DNA of 64,000 nucleotides, from the NCBI RefSeq assembly GCF_001639065.2, contig NZ_LQXO02000006.1, forward strand, positions 226,182 to 290,181. Direction: 5' to 3'. A model generated the notes under the pieces. That model worked only from the letters and a program-made list of their open reading frames with translations. It did no database searches and was not told the origin of the DNA. Below, piece after piece: positions 18,118 to 28,662 of the stretch; within the stretch, counting starts at the first letter, position 1; each line of letters opens with the position of its first letter. A program made the position numbers and the translations under genes. The stretch comes from Vibrio barjaei (lineage in GTDB: Bacteria > Pseudomonadota > Gammaproteobacteria > Enterobacterales > Vibrionaceae).

Positions 18118-18148
18118 CCGTCATTCTCAGATCTACTGAGAATGACGG
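18118..18148. repeat. REP-like intergenic hairpin
   Basis: A perfect 13-bp inverted repeat CCGTCATTCTCAG / CTGAGAATGACGG around a 5-base loop sits between two converging genes, without a T-run. The GTCATTCTC...GAGAATGAC arms are typical of short dispersed intergenic hairpin repeats in gamma-proteobacteria. It may also act as a weak bidirectional terminator. Confidence 0.6.
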
Positions 18149-18163
18149 ATTCCTGGAAAAATA

Positions 18164-18916
18164 TTAGCTAACCACTCGCTTTGGCTGAGCGTCAATGCAC
18201 TGACCATTAACGTCGGTGACACTAGGATCCATCAGGTGTAGATACAATGGCATAATATCTTTTGGTGTTTTTAGCGTATTGGCATCTTCTCCTGGATACG
18301 CTTTTTCACGCATACGAGTACGTGTAGCACCAGGATTGATGGCATTGACTCGAATTTCAGTATCACTAAGTTCATCCGCTAAAATTTGCATCATGCCTTC
18401 TGTTGCGAACTTAGAAATCGCATAAGTGCCCCAGAAAGCACGACCTGAATGGCCAACGGTAGAGGAAGTGAAGATTACTCGTCCTGCCTCGGCTTTTTTC
18501 AGTGCAGGTAGCAAGGCTTGCGTCATCAGAAACTCAGATTTGACGTTAATTTGCATCACGTCGTTGAAGGTCTCTTCGTCAATTTGATCGAAAGGGCTTA
18601 ATGTGCCCAAGACGCTGGCGTTGTGGAGAATGCCGTCGAGTTTTCCAAACTGTCCTTCAATCGTTTCCGCCATATCGATGTAATTCTGCTTCGTCGCACC
18701 CTTTAGATCTAAAGGGATGATAGCGGGTTGTGGGTAGCCTGCATTCTCAATTTCGTCGTAGAGGTACTCTAAATTCTTAACGTTACGACCCAATAAAATG
18801 ACTGTTGCGCCATGTTCGGCATAACTCAAAGCAGCTTGGCGACCAATGCCGGCACCAGCGCCTGTGACTAGAATAACTTTACCTTTTAGCGCCTCAGGAG
18901 CGGTTGAATATTCCAC
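18164..18916 (-). CDS. yciK: Short-chain dehydrogenase YciK
   Basis: A 250-residue NAD(P)-dependent SDR oxidoreductase. The Rossmann motif is VTGAGAGIGR (about residues 17-26), the NAG-like motif LHNAS, catalytic Ser in FTSSTVG and YxxxK in YAISK. Segments LDGILHNAS, MQINV, SKFATEGMMQ and LKTPxDIMPLYL identify YciK rather than a generic SDR. The GTG at 18916 is chosen because AAGGAAG precedes it by 6 bases; the frame extends to 18976 without a good start. E. coli YciK's substrate is not firmly known. Divergent from sohB. Confidence 0.9.
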   Translation of the reverse strand: MEYSTAPEALKGKVILVTGAGAGIGRQAALSYAEHGATVILLGRNVKNLEYLYDEIENAGYPQPAIIPLDLKGATKQNYIDMAETIEGQFGKLDGILHNASVLGTLSPFDQIDEETFNDVMQINVKSEFLMTQALLPALKKAEAGRVIFTSSTVGHSGRAFWGTYAISKFATEGMMQILADELSDTEIRVNAINPGATRTRMREKAYPGEDANTLKTPKDIMPLYLHLMDPSVTDVNGQCIDAQPKRVVS

Positions 18917-19003
18917 TGAACACTTCCTTAGTTTTGAATAATTCTTGGTAATCGTGACAAGATGGTTACAATACACTAATTCGTCGTACAGGGGATTAAC
19001 ACA

Positions 19004-20065
19004 TTGGAATTTTTATTAGACTACGGATTATTTTTAGCCAAGATCGTGACTGTTGTCGTAGCGATAGTTGCATTGTTGGTTATTGCTAAGTCAGTTGGTG
19101 GACGCTCTGGTGGCGCAAAAGGCGAACTTGAAATCACTAACCTAACGGAACAACGTAAACAAACGGTGGAGCAGTTAGAACACCACTTACACGATGACGC
19201 GTTCATCAAAGCTCGTGATAAAGCAGAAAAGAAAGCGGAAAAAGAAAAAACCAAGCAGCGCGAGAAAGAGATCAAAAAAGCGTCAAAAGATGGCGAGCTT
19301 GATAGCAAGCGAGAACCACACCTATTTGTTCTCGACTTTAATGGCAGCATTGATGCGAAAGAAGTGGCATCGCTACGTGAAGAAGTGAGCGCGATTCTGG
19401 CTGTAGCGCGTGATGGCGATGAAGTACTAGTACGCCTTGAATCCGGTGGCGGTATGGTTCATGCGTATGGTTTGGCTTCTTCACAACTTGACCGTATTAA
19501 AGCGGCGAAATTACCTTTGACTATCGCTGTAGACAAAGTCGCAGCAAGTGGTGGTTATATGATGGCGTGTATTGCTGACAAGATTGTCTCAGCGCCATTT
19601 GCTGTTGTTGGTTCAATCGGTGTGATTGCACAATTACCAAACTTCAATAAGTTATTGAAGAAAAATGATATCGAATTTGAACAGCTTACAGCGGGTGAGT
19701 ACAAGCGCACGCTGACAATGTTTGGCGAAAACACGGATAAAGCTCGTGACAAGTTCAAACAAGAACTTGAAGAAACCCACGGTTTGTTTAAAGACTTTAT
19801 TCGCGAACACCGTCCGGATCTTGACTTAGACAAAGTTGCGACGGGTGAGCACTGGTTTGGTACTCAAGCTAAAGAGCTAGGGCTGGTGGATGAAATTAAA
19901 GCATCGGATGATATTGTTATCGAAGCGTGTAAGGATAAAACTGTGCTGTCTATCCACTATGTTCAAAAGAAAAAGATCACCGATAAGCTGGCGGGCGTAG
20001 CTGGTGAGGCTGCCGATAACGTGCTACTAAAACTGATTAGCCGCGGCCAAAAACCAATCGTATAA
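19004..20065 (+). CDS. sohB: Inner-membrane S49-family protease SohB
   Basis: A 353-residue membrane-anchored serine protease. One N-terminal transmembrane segment (about 8-30), a long charged, lysine-rich stretch (about 60-105), then the S49 ClpP-like fold with LESGGGMVHAYG and the nucleophile in VAASGGYMMA, and GSIGVIAQ. The start is TTG with AGGGGA upstream; no better start exists nearby. A strong terminator follows. The role is turnover of envelope proteins; in E. coli it is a multicopy suppressor of htrA. Confidence 0.93.
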   Translation: MEFLLDYGLFLAKIVTVVVAIVALLVIAKSVGGRSGGAKGELEITNLTEQRKQTVEQLEHHLHDDAFIKARDKAEKKAEKEKTKQREKEIKKASKDGELDSKREPHLFVLDFNGSIDAKEVASLREEVSAILAVARDGDEVLVRLESGGGMVHAYGLASSQLDRIKAAKLPLTIAVDKVAASGGYMMACIADKIVSAPFAVVGSIGVIAQLPNFNKLLKKNDIEFEQLTAGEYKRTLTMFGENTDKARDKFKQELEETHGLFKDFIREHRPDLDLDKVATGEHWFGTQAKELGLVDEIKASDDIVIEACKDKTVLSIHYVQKKKITDKLAGVAGEAADNVLLKLISRGQKPIV

Positions 20066-20082
20066 ACACATTAAGTGAATAC

Positions 20083-20115
20083 AGCGCCAACAAGGTTATT
20101 TGTTGGCGCTTTTTT
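20083..20115 (+). terminator. Rho-independent terminator after sohB
   Basis: Stem AGCGCCAACAA / TTGTTGGCGCT, loop GGTTAT, then a six-T run. Confidence 0.94.
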
Positions 20116-20242
20116 ATGTTTGAAGGTAAAGAAAATGGCATCTTGAGGCTATTGGGTATATAATTCTGCGCCGTAAAATTAAGAACAAAAATGAGTTGGA
20201 CCTTCAAAGTCGAGCTTGTGAAAAGATAACGTGGAGTAAAAC

Positions 20243-20923
20243 ATGTCCTCAAACACACCAGTGATTACTGTGGATGGACCAAGTGGTGCTGGCAAAGGCA
20301 CACTGTGTATGTTGCTAGCTGAGAAATTAGGCTATCACTTACTGGATTCTGGGGCGATTTACCGCGTTTTAGCGTTAGCTGCAATTCATCATGGCGTGGA
20401 TCTTGAGTCTGAAGACGCGCTAGTCCCATTGGCGATGCACCTAGATGTGCAGTTTGTCGCTGAAGGAGAACTGGTTAAAGTGATCCTTGAAGGTGAAGAT
20501 GTGTCAGGTGAACTTCGTAAAGAAGAAACTGGCAATGCGGCATCAAAAATCGCAGCGCTGCCTCGGGTAAGAGAAGCACTGCTACGTCGTCAGCGAGCAT
20601 TTAATGTCGAGCCTGGTTTGGTTGCCGATGGTCGTGATATGGGAACCGTTGTTTTCCCTGAAGCACCAGTAAAAATCTTTCTAGATGCCAGTGCAGAAGA
20701 AAGAGCGCAAAGGCGTTTTAAGCAGTTGCAACTAAAGGGTTTAGATGTTAGATTTGACGACCTTTTGAGCGAGATCGAAGAACGAGACTACCGAGATCGT
20801 AACCGTGCGGTTGCACCTCTTCGTCCGGCTGATGACGCTCTAGTGCTAGATTCAACTTCGCTAAACATCGAGCAAGTGTTGGAAAAAGCGCTACAATATA
20901 TCGAATCTAAACTCACTAAGTAG
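20243..20923 (+). CDS. cmk: Cytidylate kinase
   Basis: Phosphorylates CMP and dCMP to the diphosphates. The 226-residue product has the P-loop GPSGAGKG at 13-20, LDSGAIYR, and RDMGTVVFP, all typical of Cmk. The SD is GGAG. It lies just upstream of rpsA, as in nearly all gamma-proteobacteria, and cmk-rpsA transcription read-through is usual; rpsA has its own leader in the 135-base gap. Confidence 0.96.
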   Translation: MSSNTPVITVDGPSGAGKGTLCMLLAEKLGYHLLDSGAIYRVLALAAIHHGVDLESEDALVPLAMHLDVQFVAEGELVKVILEGEDVSGELRKEETGNAASKIAALPRVREALLRRQRAFNVEPGLVADGRDMGTVVFPEAPVKIFLDASAEERAQRRFKQLQLKGLDVRFDDLLSEIEERDYRDRNRAVAPLRPADDALVLDSTSLNIEQVLEKALQYIESKLTK

Positions 20924-20973
20924 CCTCTATCAGGCACTGCTTTTAGTAGAAAGAGCTTGGTGAGCTTTGAGCC

Positions 20974-21033
20974 GTTGGTCGCAAGGATGATGACCGACTA
21001 AATTATCAACCCCATGCGGTAGGATGCCCATGG
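20974..21033 (+). promoter_or_regulatory. rpsA leader with S1 autoregulatory hairpins
   Basis: Two hairpins precede rpsA: GTTGGTC/GACCGAC at 20974-20998, loop containing AGGA, and CCAT...ATGG at 21012-21033, apical loop GGTAGGAT also with AGGA. rpsA itself has almost no SD (TTGAAG). In E. coli, S1 represses its own translation through a leader of GGA-loop hairpins lacking a strong SD; the same architecture is seen here. Hairpins are direct observations, the regulation is from the known family. Confidence 0.72.
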
Positions 21034-21058
21034 ACGTTTACTTATTGAAGATTAAATA

Positions 21059-22729
21059 ATGACTGAATCTTTTGCTCAACTCTTTGAAGAGTTTCTAAAC
21101 GAAACAGAATTCCAACAAGGTAGTATCGTTAAAGGTACTGTAGTAGCTATCGAGAACGGTTTCGTTCTTGTTGACGCTGGCCTTAAGTCTGAGTCTGCTA
21201 TCCCTGCTGAACAGTTCAAGAACGCTGCTGGCGAACTTGAAGTTGAAGTTGGTGCTGAAGTAGACGTAGCTCTAGACGCTGTTGAAGACGGTTTCGGTGA
21301 AACTCAACTTTCTCGTGAGAAAGCGAAGCGTCACGAAGCTTGGATCGTTCTTGAGAAAGCTTACGAAGAAGCTGAAACTGTTGTTGGTATCATCAACGGT
21401 AAAGTTAAAGGCGGTTTCACTGTTGAACTAAACGGTATCCGTGCTTTCCTTCCTGGTTCTCTTGTTGACGTGCGTCCAATCCGTGACACTGCTCACCTAG
21501 AAAACAAAGAGCTAGAGTTCAAAGTTATCAAGCTAGACCAGAAGCGTAACAACGTTGTTGTTTCTCGTCGTGCTGTTATCGAATCTGAAAACAGCGTTGA
21601 GCGTGACGAACTTCTTGAGACTCTACAAGAAGGTACTGAAGTTAAAGGTATCGTTAAGAACCTTACTGACTACGGTGCATTCGTTGACCTTGGCGGTGTT
21701 GACGGTCTTCTACACATCACTGATATGGCGTGGAAGCGTGTTAAGCACCCATCTGAGATCGTTAACGTTGGTGACGAGATCCTAGTTAAAGTTCTTAAGT
21801 TCGACCGTGAGCGTACTCGCGTATCACTAGGTCTTAAGCAACTAGGCGAAGATCCATGGGTAGCAATCGCTAAGCGTTACCCAGAAGGTCACAAGCTAAC
21901 TGGTCGTGTTACTAACCTAACTGACTACGGCTGCTTCGTTGAAATCGAAGAAGGCGTTGAAGGTCTAGTACACGTTTCAGAAATGGATTGGACTAACAAG
22001 AACATCCACCCATCTAAAGTTGTTAATGTTGGCGACGAAGTTGAGGTTATGGTTCTTGATATCGACGAAGAACGTCGTCGTATCTCTCTAGGTCTGAAAC
22101 AGTGTAAAGCTAACCCATGGCAGTCATTCGCTGAAATGCAAGCTAAGGGCGACAAAGTTACTGGTAAGATCAAGTCTATCACTGACTTTGGTATCTTCAT
22201 CGGTCTAGAAGGCGGCATCGACGGTCTAGTTCACCTATCTGACATTTCTTGGAATGTTGCTGGTGAAGAAGCAGTTCGTGAGTACAAGAAAGGTGACGAG
22301 ATCTCTGCAGTTGTTCTAGCAGTAGACGCTGAGCGTGAGCGTATCTCTCTAGGCGTTAAGCAAATGGAAAATGACCCATTCAATGCTTACGTTGCAGACA
22401 CTAAGAAAGGTACTCTAGTAAACGGTACTGTTACTGCAGTTGATGCTAAAGGTGCTACTATCGAGCTAGAAGAAGGTGTAGAAGGTTACATCCGCGCTTC
22501 TGAAGTATCACGTGACCGTATCGAAGATGCGTCTCTAATCCTAAGCGTTGGCGACAGCGTTGAAGCGAAGTTCACAGGTGTTGACCGTAAGAACCGCGTA
22601 ATCAACCTATCTATCAAAGCTAAAGATGAAGCTGACGAGCAAGAAGCAATGGCTTCACTGAACAAGCAAGAAGAAGGCGCGTTCGGTAATGCTATGGCTG
22701 ATGCATTCAAAGCTGCTAAAGGCGAATAA
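21059..22729 (+). CDS. rpsA: 30S ribosomal protein S1
   Basis: RNA-binding ribosomal protein that helps unstructured or weak-SD mRNAs initiate. The 556 residues hold six S1 (OB-fold) repeats; the last four show the repeated pattern GxVxxxTDYGxFVxxxxGVDGLxHxSD (for example [15 protein letters not shown] and [13 protein letters not shown]). Codon use is extremely biased to optimal codons, the strongest in the window together with ptsG. Followed by a strong terminator. Full length. Confidence 0.98.
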   Translation: MTESFAQLFEEFLNETEFQQGSIVKGTVVAIENGFVLVDAGLKSESAIPAEQFKNAAGELEVEVGAEVDVALDAVEDGFGETQLSREKAKRHEAWIVLEKAYEEAETVVGIINGKVKGGFTVELNGIRAFLPGSLVDVRPIRDTAHLENKELEFKVIKLDQKRNNVVVSRRAVIESENSVERDELLETLQEGTEVKGIVKNLTDYGAFVDLGGVDGLLHITDMAWKRVKHPSEIVNVGDEILVKVLKFDRERTRVSLGLKQLGEDPWVAIAKRYPEGHKLTGRVTNLTDYGCFVEIEEGVEGLVHVSEMDWTNKNIHPSKVVNVGDEVEVMVLDIDEERRRISLGLKQCKANPWQSFAEMQAKGDKVTGKIKSITDFGIFIGLEGGIDGLVHLSDISWNVAGEEAVREYKKGDEISAVVLAVDAERERISLGVKQMENDPFNAYVADTKKGTLVNGTVTAVDAKGATIELEEGVEGYIRASEVSRDRIEDASLILSVGDSVEAKFTGVDRKNRVINLSIKAKDEADEQEAMASLNKQEEGAFGNAMADAFKAAKGE

Positions 22730-22744
22730 TTTACGCCATTAGTG

Positions 22745-22773
22745 AAAAAGGAGCCGTAAGGCTCCTTTTTTTT
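22745..22773 (+). terminator. Rho-independent terminator after rpsA
   Basis: Stem AAAAAGGAGCC / GGCTCCTTTTT with tetraloop GTAA and an eight-T run. Confidence 0.95.
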
Positions 22774-22910
22774 GTTTTTATCTTTTCAAAATATAGACTA
22801 TTATCAATTTATACAGGCAGTTAGTACACTGTTGTTGTAAAATGACAAATAGACCACTATTCACTGAATATAAAAACACTAAAGATAAAGAGTAACGAGG
22901 GTACCTACCT

Positions 22911-23195
22911 ATGACTAAGTCTGAACTGATAGAAAGACTCTGTGCGGAGCAAACTCATTTGTCCGCAAAGGAAATTGAAGATGCGGTAAAAGATATTCTA
23001 GAACATATGGCCAATACGTTAGAAAGTGGTGACCGTATTGAAATCCGCGGTTTTGGTAGCTTTTCCCTTCACTACCGTGAGCCACGTGTCGGCCGTAACC
23101 CTAAGACGGGTGATAAAGTGGAACTTGAAGGCAAATACGTTCCGCACTTCAAACCAGGTAAAGAACTACGCGAACGCGTAAACGACAGTCTATAA
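22911..23195 (+). CDS. ihfB: Integration host factor, beta subunit
   Basis: A 94-residue DNA-bending protein that pairs with IHF-alpha in nucleoid structure, recombination and sigma-54 promoters. The DNA-binding arm contains [13 protein letters not shown] with the prolines that intercalate DNA, and FGSFSLHYR precedes it. It lies between rpsA and lapA as in E. coli. ATG start with SD AACGAGG a little far upstream. Confidence 0.97.
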   Translation: MTKSELIERLCAEQTHLSAKEIEDAVKDILEHMANTLESGDRIEIRGFGSFSLHYREPRVGRNPKTGDKVELEGKYVPHFKPGKELRERVNDSL

Positions 23196-23211
23196 ATACT
23201 CGTTAATCGAT

Positions 23212-23247
23212 AAAACGGCATACTTATTAGTGTGCCGTTTTGTTTTA
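23212..23247 (+). terminator. Terminator after ihfB
   Basis: Stem AAAACGGCATAC / GTGTGCCGTTTT (one G-U pair), loop TTATTA, then TGTTTTAT. Confidence 0.85.
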
Positions 23248-23410
23248 TGTTCAAATGAGTGTGTTCGCTTAATTATCATTACAAATGCGCACAGAGTAGT
23301 CTAGATACTCTAATTTTGGTCACGATTAACAAGATTATTGTTAGAGAGCATGGTGTGTGAATCCAATTTCCTGCATAATCGTAGCTATCCAATAACTGTG
23401 GTAAAAACGC

Positions 23411-23692
23411 ATGAAGATTATAAAAATAGTTTTACTGATAGTACTTTTTTTAGTGACCTTAGCTCTTGGCTCACAGAACCAAGAAGTGGTGACTTTTAAT
23501 TACTTGCTGGCCCAAGGTGATTTCCATCTATCGACCTTGCTGGGGAGTGTGTTTGTCGTAGGTTTTGTTATCTCTTGGGTTATTTTCGGTAGCTTGCACC
23601 TCAAGTCTCAATTGACGGTACGCAAGTTGAAAAAACAGTTAGCGAAACAGAAACCATCAGAATCTAAAGAAGTGGTTAGCGCGAATAGCTAA
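23411..23692 (+). CDS. lapA: Lipopolysaccharide assembly protein A
   Basis: A 93-residue inner-membrane protein (YciS in E. coli) with two transmembrane segments (about 4-22 and 42-62) and a basic C-terminal coiled tail (RKLKKQLAKQK). It works with LapB to couple LPS synthesis to export. The conserved LGSQNQEVVTFNYLLAQG segment and its place directly before lapB (31-base gap) support the call. Confidence 0.92.
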   Translation: MKIIKIVLLIVLFLVTLALGSQNQEVVTFNYLLAQGDFHLSTLLGSVFVVGFVISWVIFGSLHLKSQLTVRKLKKQLAKQKPSESKEVVSANS

Positions 23693-23723
23693 TCAAACAA
23701 AAGGGTTAAGGTCTATTTACTAA

Positions 23724-24893
23724 ATGCTTGAGCTATTATTCCTGCTTCTTCCGATAGCTGCAGCCTATGGTTGGTACATGGGACAGCGCAGCGTGAAGCA
23801 TGATCGACAGGAGCAATCGCATCAGATATCTCGTCAATATATGACGGGCCTTAACCTATTGCTTTCTGATCAATCGGATAAAGCGGTTGATCACTTTATC
23901 GAACTGCTACAAGTCGATAATGAGACTATTGATACTCACCTAGCTTTGGGTAACTTATTTCGTTCACGCGGAGAAGTAGACCGAGCCATTCGAATTCACC
24001 AAAACCTTATCTCCCGTTCCGGGTTAACCATCGATCAGAAAAACCTCGCTCTGCAACAGCTTGCCAAAGACTATATGGTGTCAGGTTTTCTTGACCGTGC
24101 AGAAAAGATCTTCGTTCAATTGGTTGATGAACCTGAACATCGTGAAGCTGCTCTAACGCAACTGCTGGCAATCTATCAGCAGACAAGTGAGTGGCATAAA
24201 GCGATTGAGTACGCCACAGCATTACAAAAGATGGGCAAGAAGCGAGTGAAGAACAGCATCGCTCATTTTTGGTGTGAGTTGGCTATGATCGAAAAAGCCG
24301 ATGGTAATACCAATAAGGCGATCCAAAACTTTAAAAAGGCCCTTGCTGTTGACCCTAGGTGTGCTCGTGCCAGCATTTCATTAGGCAAACTTTATCTGGA
24401 AGATGAAGATTATGCTAAAACCGTGTCCTACCTTGAATCAGTGCTAGAACAAGATAAAGACTTTATCAGTGAAGTTCTCCCCACCTTGGCTGAGTGTTAT
24501 CACCATTTAGGCCAAGAACAGGGCCTGGTTGAATTCCTAAGAGCCAGTATTGAAAAAGGTGCCGGTGTTTCTGCTGAGCTGATGTTAGCGCAGCTCGTTG
24601 CAAACCACGAAGGAACGGAGGCAGCGCAGGCGTTGTTGACTCGGCAGTTGGTTCGCAGTCCGACCATGAAAGGTTTCTACCGTCTAATGGACTACCATCT
24701 TGCAAATGCGGAAGAGGGCCGAGCGAAGGAGAGTTTAACGACCTTGCAATCGCTGGTGGGCGAGCAACTAAAAACCAAGCCGCACTATCGATGCCGTAAA
24801 TGTGGCTTTTCAACGCATTCGTTATATTGGCATTGTCCTTCATGTAAAGGATGGGGTACGATCAAGCCTATACGAGGACTGGATGGCGAGTAG
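23724..24893 (+). CDS. lapB: Lipopolysaccharide assembly protein B
   Basis: A 389-residue protein (YciM) that controls LPS synthesis by presenting LpxC to the FtsH protease. N-terminal membrane anchor (residues 1-18), then about nine tetratricopeptide repeats (for example TIDTHLALGNLFRSRGEVDRA), and a C-terminal rubredoxin-type metal knuckle, CRKC...CPSC near 355-372. All parts required for function are present. Ends just before a terminator that separates it from pyrF. Confidence 0.95.
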   Translation: MLELLFLLLPIAAAYGWYMGQRSVKHDRQEQSHQISRQYMTGLNLLLSDQSDKAVDHFIELLQVDNETIDTHLALGNLFRSRGEVDRAIRIHQNLISRSGLTIDQKNLALQQLAKDYMVSGFLDRAEKIFVQLVDEPEHREAALTQLLAIYQQTSEWHKAIEYATALQKMGKKRVKNSIAHFWCELAMIEKADGNTNKAIQNFKKALAVDPRCARASISLGKLYLEDEDYAKTVSYLESVLEQDKDFISEVLPTLAECYHHLGQEQGLVEFLRASIEKGAGVSAELMLAQLVANHEGTEAAQALLTRQLVRSPTMKGFYRLMDYHLANAEEGRAKESLTTLQSLVGEQLKTKPHYRCRKCGFSTHSLYWHCPSCKGWGTIKPIRGLDGE

Positions 24894-24915
24894 CCTCCGA
24901 CACAGAATTTTCAAT

Positions 24916-24940
24916 GCAGCACTTATGTGCTGCTTTTTTT
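24916..24940 (+). terminator. Terminator between lapB and pyrF
   Basis: Stem GCAGCAC / GTGCTGC, loop TTAT, seven-T run. pyrF begins only 33 bases later, so this may be partial attenuation within the operon. Confidence 0.85.
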
Positions 24941-24972
24941 GAGTAAAACTCAACTTTCAACGAGGAGCGAAA

Positions 24973-25668
24973 ATGATTGACCAAAAAGTGATTGTTGCAC
25001 TGGACTATGATAACCAAGCCGATGCATTAGCTTTTGTCGATAGAATTGACCCAAGCTCTTGCCGACTAAAAGTGGGCAAAGAGATGTTCACACTATTTGG
25101 TCCTGAGTTCGTTCGAGAGCTTCATAAACGAGGCTTCTCTGTATTTCTAGATCTTAAGTTTCATGACATTCCTAATACTTGCTCGAAAGCAGTACGAGCT
25201 GCAGCAGAGTTGGGCGTTTGGATGGTGAACGTCCATGCTGGCGGTGGTGAGCGCATGATGGCGGCATCTCGCGAGATTCTAGAACCCTATGGTAAAGACC
25301 GACCACTGCTTATTGGTGTAACTGTACTGACGAGCATGGAGCAGTCAGATCTCGCAGGTATTGGTATTAATGTTGCGCCTCAGGAGCACGTTCTTCGTTT
25401 GGCTAACTTAACCAAAGATGCTGGTTTGGATGGGGTGGTTTGTTCTGCTCAAGAGTCTAGCATGCTAAAAGCACAACTTGGCAAAGAGTTTAAACTCGTT
25501 ACTCCAGGTATTCGTCCAGCAGGTGCTGCAGTTGGTGACCAAAAACGTATCATGACACCAGATATGGCGATTCAGGCGGGCTCTGATTATCTTGTGATTG
25601 GTCGCCCAATTACTCAAGCAGAAAACCCAGCTCAGGTTCTAGCAGACATAAATGCGTCTTTGCGTTAA
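24973..25668 (+). CDS. pyrF: Orotidine 5'-phosphate decarboxylase
   Basis: Final step of UMP synthesis: decarboxylates OMP. The 231-residue product has the catalytic DxKxxD signature in [12 protein letters not shown] near residue 60, the GVTVLTSM strand and the phosphate-binding TPGIRPAG near 178. SD GAGGAGC. Same location as in E. coli, downstream of lapB. Confidence 0.97.
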   Translation: MIDQKVIVALDYDNQADALAFVDRIDPSSCRLKVGKEMFTLFGPEFVRELHKRGFSVFLDLKFHDIPNTCSKAVRAAAELGVWMVNVHAGGGERMMAASREILEPYGKDRPLLIGVTVLTSMEQSDLAGIGINVAPQEHVLRLANLTKDAGLDGVVCSAQESSMLKAQLGKEFKLVTPGIRPAGAAVGDQKRIMTPDMAIQAGSDYLVIGRPITQAENPAQVLADINASLR

Positions 25669-25693
25669 ACCAAATTGCTAAGCCATTAAAAAG

Positions 25694-25730
25694 AAAAGAG
25701 CCAATATCGATAAGATGTTGGCTCTTTTTT
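25694..25730. terminator. Bidirectional terminator between pyrF and miaE
   Basis: Stem AAAAGAGCCAA / TTGGCTCTTTT extending inward with TATC/GATG; A- and T-runs on both sides serve the converging pyrF and miaE. Confidence 0.92.
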
Positions 25731-25750
25731 ATGCAGCTTGCTAAATAGGC

Positions 25751-26521
25751 TTAAGCGGGTATTCCACTATGGAACTTAAAGTCATTATCTGGAGATGAAA
25801 TCAGCTCCGCCTCGATCTTACCAAAGTAAGCTACTCGTTCACTGATATCCTCGCCGGCCACCTGCTCAGCCAACGTTAAGTAGTCTTGATAGTGGCGTGC
25901 TTCCGATCGCAATAGTGATATGTAGAATTTTGCAATATCGTCGTCCATGTGAGGCGCCAACTTAGCAAAACGTTCGCACGAGCGAGCTTCGATATAGGCA
26001 CCAATAATAAGCTTATCTACTAGGGTATTTGGCTCATAAGTCGCCATTTTTGACAATAACCCTTTTGCATATCGGCTTGCGGGTATTGGTTCATAGGCGA
26101 TACCACGCTGTTCCATTATTTCCAATACCTGATAGAAGTGATGCAGCTCTTCCTTAATCAGTAGCACCATTTTATCAATTAAGTCTTGGCTATAAGGTGA
26201 ATCGGACTTGGCGATAATGGACTTAGAAATATTGCTCTTACCACGCAGTGTTTCCATATTACCAATACGGCGATATGCAAACTCTTCATAAGGCTTAAAC
26301 CAATCAAACAACACAGTCGCGCTTTGCTTATCTACCGCGTATTTGCGAATCAGGAACATCGCCGACTGACCAGCTTTCAACTCACACAATAAGTGGTCGA
26401 TAAGTATGGTAGGCAGGTTGTCGGGCTTTTTTGCTTCTTCAACCCACTCGTTAGGCGTTGAGCATTGTAGAAACTGATTAATCGGGGCAAGAATCGCGTC
26501 TATTTGAGATGAAGTAATCAT
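25751..26521 (-). CDS. miaE: tRNA-(ms2io6A37) hydroxylase
   Basis: Di-iron enzyme that hydroxylates the isopentenyl group of ms2i6A37 in tRNAs reading UNN codons. The 256-residue product carries the carboxylate-bridged di-iron ligands in EELHHFYQ, EARSCERF and SEARHYQDY. MiaE is present in Salmonella, Pseudomonas and vibrios but absent from E. coli. Single gene; its neighbour upstream is the coiled-coil protein at 26585. Confidence 0.93.
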   Translation of the reverse strand: MITSSQIDAILAPINQFLQCSTPNEWVEEAKKPDNLPTILIDHLLCELKAGQSAMFLIRKYAVDKQSATVLFDWFKPYEEFAYRRIGNMETLRGKSNISKSIIAKSDSPYSQDLIDKMVLLIKEELHHFYQVLEIMEQRGIAYEPIPASRYAKGLLSKMATYEPNTLVDKLIIGAYIEARSCERFAKLAPHMDDDIAKFYISLLRSEARHYQDYLTLAEQVAGEDISERVAYFGKIEAELISSPDNDFKFHSGIPA

Positions 26522-26544
26522 AATATTTTTCGTTGAGCTAATTG

Positions 26545-26571
26545 AAAAAGGCCGCCAAAGCGACCTTTTTT
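26545..26571 (-). terminator. Terminator after the coiled-coil membrane protein gene
   Basis: Imperfect hairpin AAAAAAGGTCGC-loop-GCGGCCTTTTT read on the minus strand, with a T-run. Confidence 0.75.
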
Positions 26572-26584
26572 GAACCGGTAAAGA

Positions 26585-27346
26585 TTACCATTTTTTCTTT
26601 TCACCAAACAGTGCGTTGATGTCGTCATCACGCTCTCTGTTGGTTTGTTGTTGTTTTTCTTCTGCTTTAGCTTGTCGGCTATTTTGAAGTTGCTCTAGCA
26701 TTTCAGACAGCTTTTGTTTGGCTTGCATCGAGTAGTTGTCATTTTTTGTGCTTAGCGCATCAATGCCTTTTTTAAGCAGCTGAGCGGCGGTGCCTGGTTG
26801 GCCTTTTGCGATAGATTCGTGAGCGCGTTTAACCACATTTTCGATATTGATTCGAATTTGAATGGTTTCGAGTCGAGCGTTCTCTACCATATACGACTGA
26901 GTATCCATCCGGCCTTTATTGTGTTCAGTGCGAACAGTGTCTCGTAGGCGCTTAACCAGTTTAAGCATGATAATGGCTTGCTTATCGCTCGTTGGTACTT
27001 TAAACGATGTAGCGTCGTTGCCTTCATAACTGTCTTGAATCTGCTGAACTTGACCTTTGGCAGACTCAACTCTTTGGACAAGGTGTTTATTCTTAGGATC
27101 GAGCTCATGCATGTTCATTAGAGCATCGAGAATGCGATTATGAAGGCAAAGCATCAATTCTTTGCTGTAAGGGAGGTAACTAGCACCGCTTATCAGTTCT
27201 TCAGTAGCATCAATTAAGGCTACATAGCGAGCGGATTCTTGACGTCGTGTCGCTTCCGCTTTTAATTTGTATTGCAGCATGATGTTGTACCCAAGGATCA
27301 GGACAAGCAACAGTGCAACCAGTGCGATGATTAAACCAATATTCAT
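26585..27346 (-). CDS. Membrane-anchored coiled-coil protein, function unknown
   Basis: A 253-residue protein with one N-terminal transmembrane segment (residues 3-23, IGLIIALVALLLVLILGYNI) followed by an almost wholly helical, charged cytoplasmic part and a Q/E/R-rich tail ending INALFGEKKKW. The segments LPYSKELMLCLHNRILDAL and RIENVVKRAHESI look like a conserved fold, and I recall similar proteins annotated loosely as 'DNA repair protein' in vibrios, without evidence for it here. It is divergent from cysB. No function is assigned. Confidence 0.7.
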   Translation of the reverse strand: MNIGLIIALVALLLVLILGYNIMLQYKLKAEATRRQESARYVALIDATEELISGASYLPYSKELMLCLHNRILDALMNMHELDPKNKHLVQRVESAKGQVQQIQDSYEGNDATSFKVPTSDKQAIIMLKLVKRLRDTVRTEHNKGRMDTQSYMVENARLETIQIRINIENVVKRAHESIAKGQPGTAAQLLKKGIDALSTKNDNYSMQAKQKLSEMLEQLQNSRQAKAEEKQQQTNRERDDDINALFGEKKKW

Positions 27347-27568
27347 AACGTTTTGTATCTACAATGAGTTTCCCTACAATTCGATAAACAGGATACACCA
27401 AAGACAAAAGCATCAACACTGCTAAGTTGTCGATTCGGTCATAAAGCAAGGAATTCGATAGCTTTTCATCCAGCAAAAATGCAAATGAGCATTTTGTAGT
27501 CAAAAAAACTGTTAATCTTTCTAGTAATTCGTTATAACTAATAATTATATGCTTGTTTTGAGTTGTGA

Positions 27569-28582
<1,014 letters not shown>

Positions 28583-28662
28583 CATAAACTCCTTTCGTTG
28601 TTGAACACTTCCTCCTACAATCGGTGCGATTAACGTATTGCACCGGGAATAGGGGGACGCAA

